In this document: positions 63,793 to 64,000 of the stretch, in pieces | Layout of the letters: every line of letters begins with the position of its first letter | How positions within the stretch are numbered: position 1 is the stretch's first letter | Assembly: GCF_024055795.1 (NCBI RefSeq) | Contig: NZ_JAMXMY010000003.1 | Span: forward strand, 186,001 to 250,000 | Source of the DNA: Actinoallomurus purpureus | Lineage (GTDB): Bacteria > Actinomycetota > Actinomycetes > Streptosporangiales > Streptosporangiaceae | Direction of reading: 5' to 3' | Length of the DNA: 64,000 bases | The notes under the pieces: generated by a model | What the model was told of the DNA's origin: nothing | The model's input: the letters and a program-made list of their open reading frames with translations, nothing else | Database searches by the model: none | Translations under genes and position numbers: made by a program

Positions 63793-64000
<208 letters not shown>

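Overview
The window is high-GC DNA with actinobacterial codon use: third positions are almost all G/C, GTG starts are common and many genes overlap by 4 nt (ATGA/GTGA). Its gene families include an HrpA with a long C-terminus, a KstR2-type steroid regulon, a twin-FHA ABC transporter and a CsxA-type exo-glucosaminidase. Together these suggest a soil actinomycete near Streptosporangiales/Thermomonosporaceae. The family-level placement is an inference. No phage, integrase, transposase or CRISPR array was seen.

Layout. 0-7.5 kb: Uma2 nuclease, SnoaL-like protein, ABC exporter, TrmH methylase, cytochrome bd oxidase (cydAB) and a winged-helix AlkZ-like protein. 7.6-13.5 kb: hrpA, pgeF and an epimerase. 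13.5-20.5 kb: a protocatechuate/4-hydroxybenzoate block (pcaHGBDC, IclR regulator, pobA) whose pcaI/pcaJ transferase has collapsed into one 87-codon remnant. 20.5-22.2 kb: LysE exporter, spermidine-synthase-like protein and a broken tRNA-Lys. 22.2-35.1 kb: a cholesterol C/D-ring (HIP) catabolic cluster (fadA6, kstR2, ipdF, ipdE1, ipdE2, ipdC, ipdB, ipdA, echA20 and two SDRs). Two copies of one palindromic operator sit in its two divergent promoters. The cluster is interrupted by an efflux pump/methyltransferase cassette with its own leader peptide. 35-39.7 kb: an MFS pump fused to carboxypeptidase-regulatory-like domains, with a MarR regulator and two more proteins carrying that domain. 39.7-46.4 kb: membrane and envelope proteins, including a tandem esterase pair of which one member is catalytically dead. 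46.5-51.2 kb: an Rv1747-like ABC transporter and a polytopic membrane protein. 51.3-57.2 kb: ROK kinase, DoxX/MarR pair and a NuoF-ferredoxin/cytochrome-b-like redox pair with an M23-like protein. 57.5-64 kb: exo-glucosaminidase, GH5 remnant, QorB/HxlR pair, pentapeptide protein, a hypothetical protein and the end of pgm.

The most unusual feature is a recurring junction scar. Between several unrelated adjacent genes lies a tiny segment whose 5' part resembles the START of the downstream gene and whose 3' part resembles the END of the upstream gene. Examples are cydA-cydB (twice), pcaG-pcaB, pcaB-pcaD, ipdF-kstR2 and SDR-SDR. Several form mini-ORFs of 8-26 codons joined to both neighbours by 4-nt stop/start overlaps. 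This is the expected product of a tandem gene-pair duplication that later collapsed by internal deletion. The copies differ partly at synonymous positions, so they are not assembly artefacts. The in-frame pcaI::pcaJ remnant fits the same process.

All calls rest on reading the sequence and on recalled family motifs. No database search was run.
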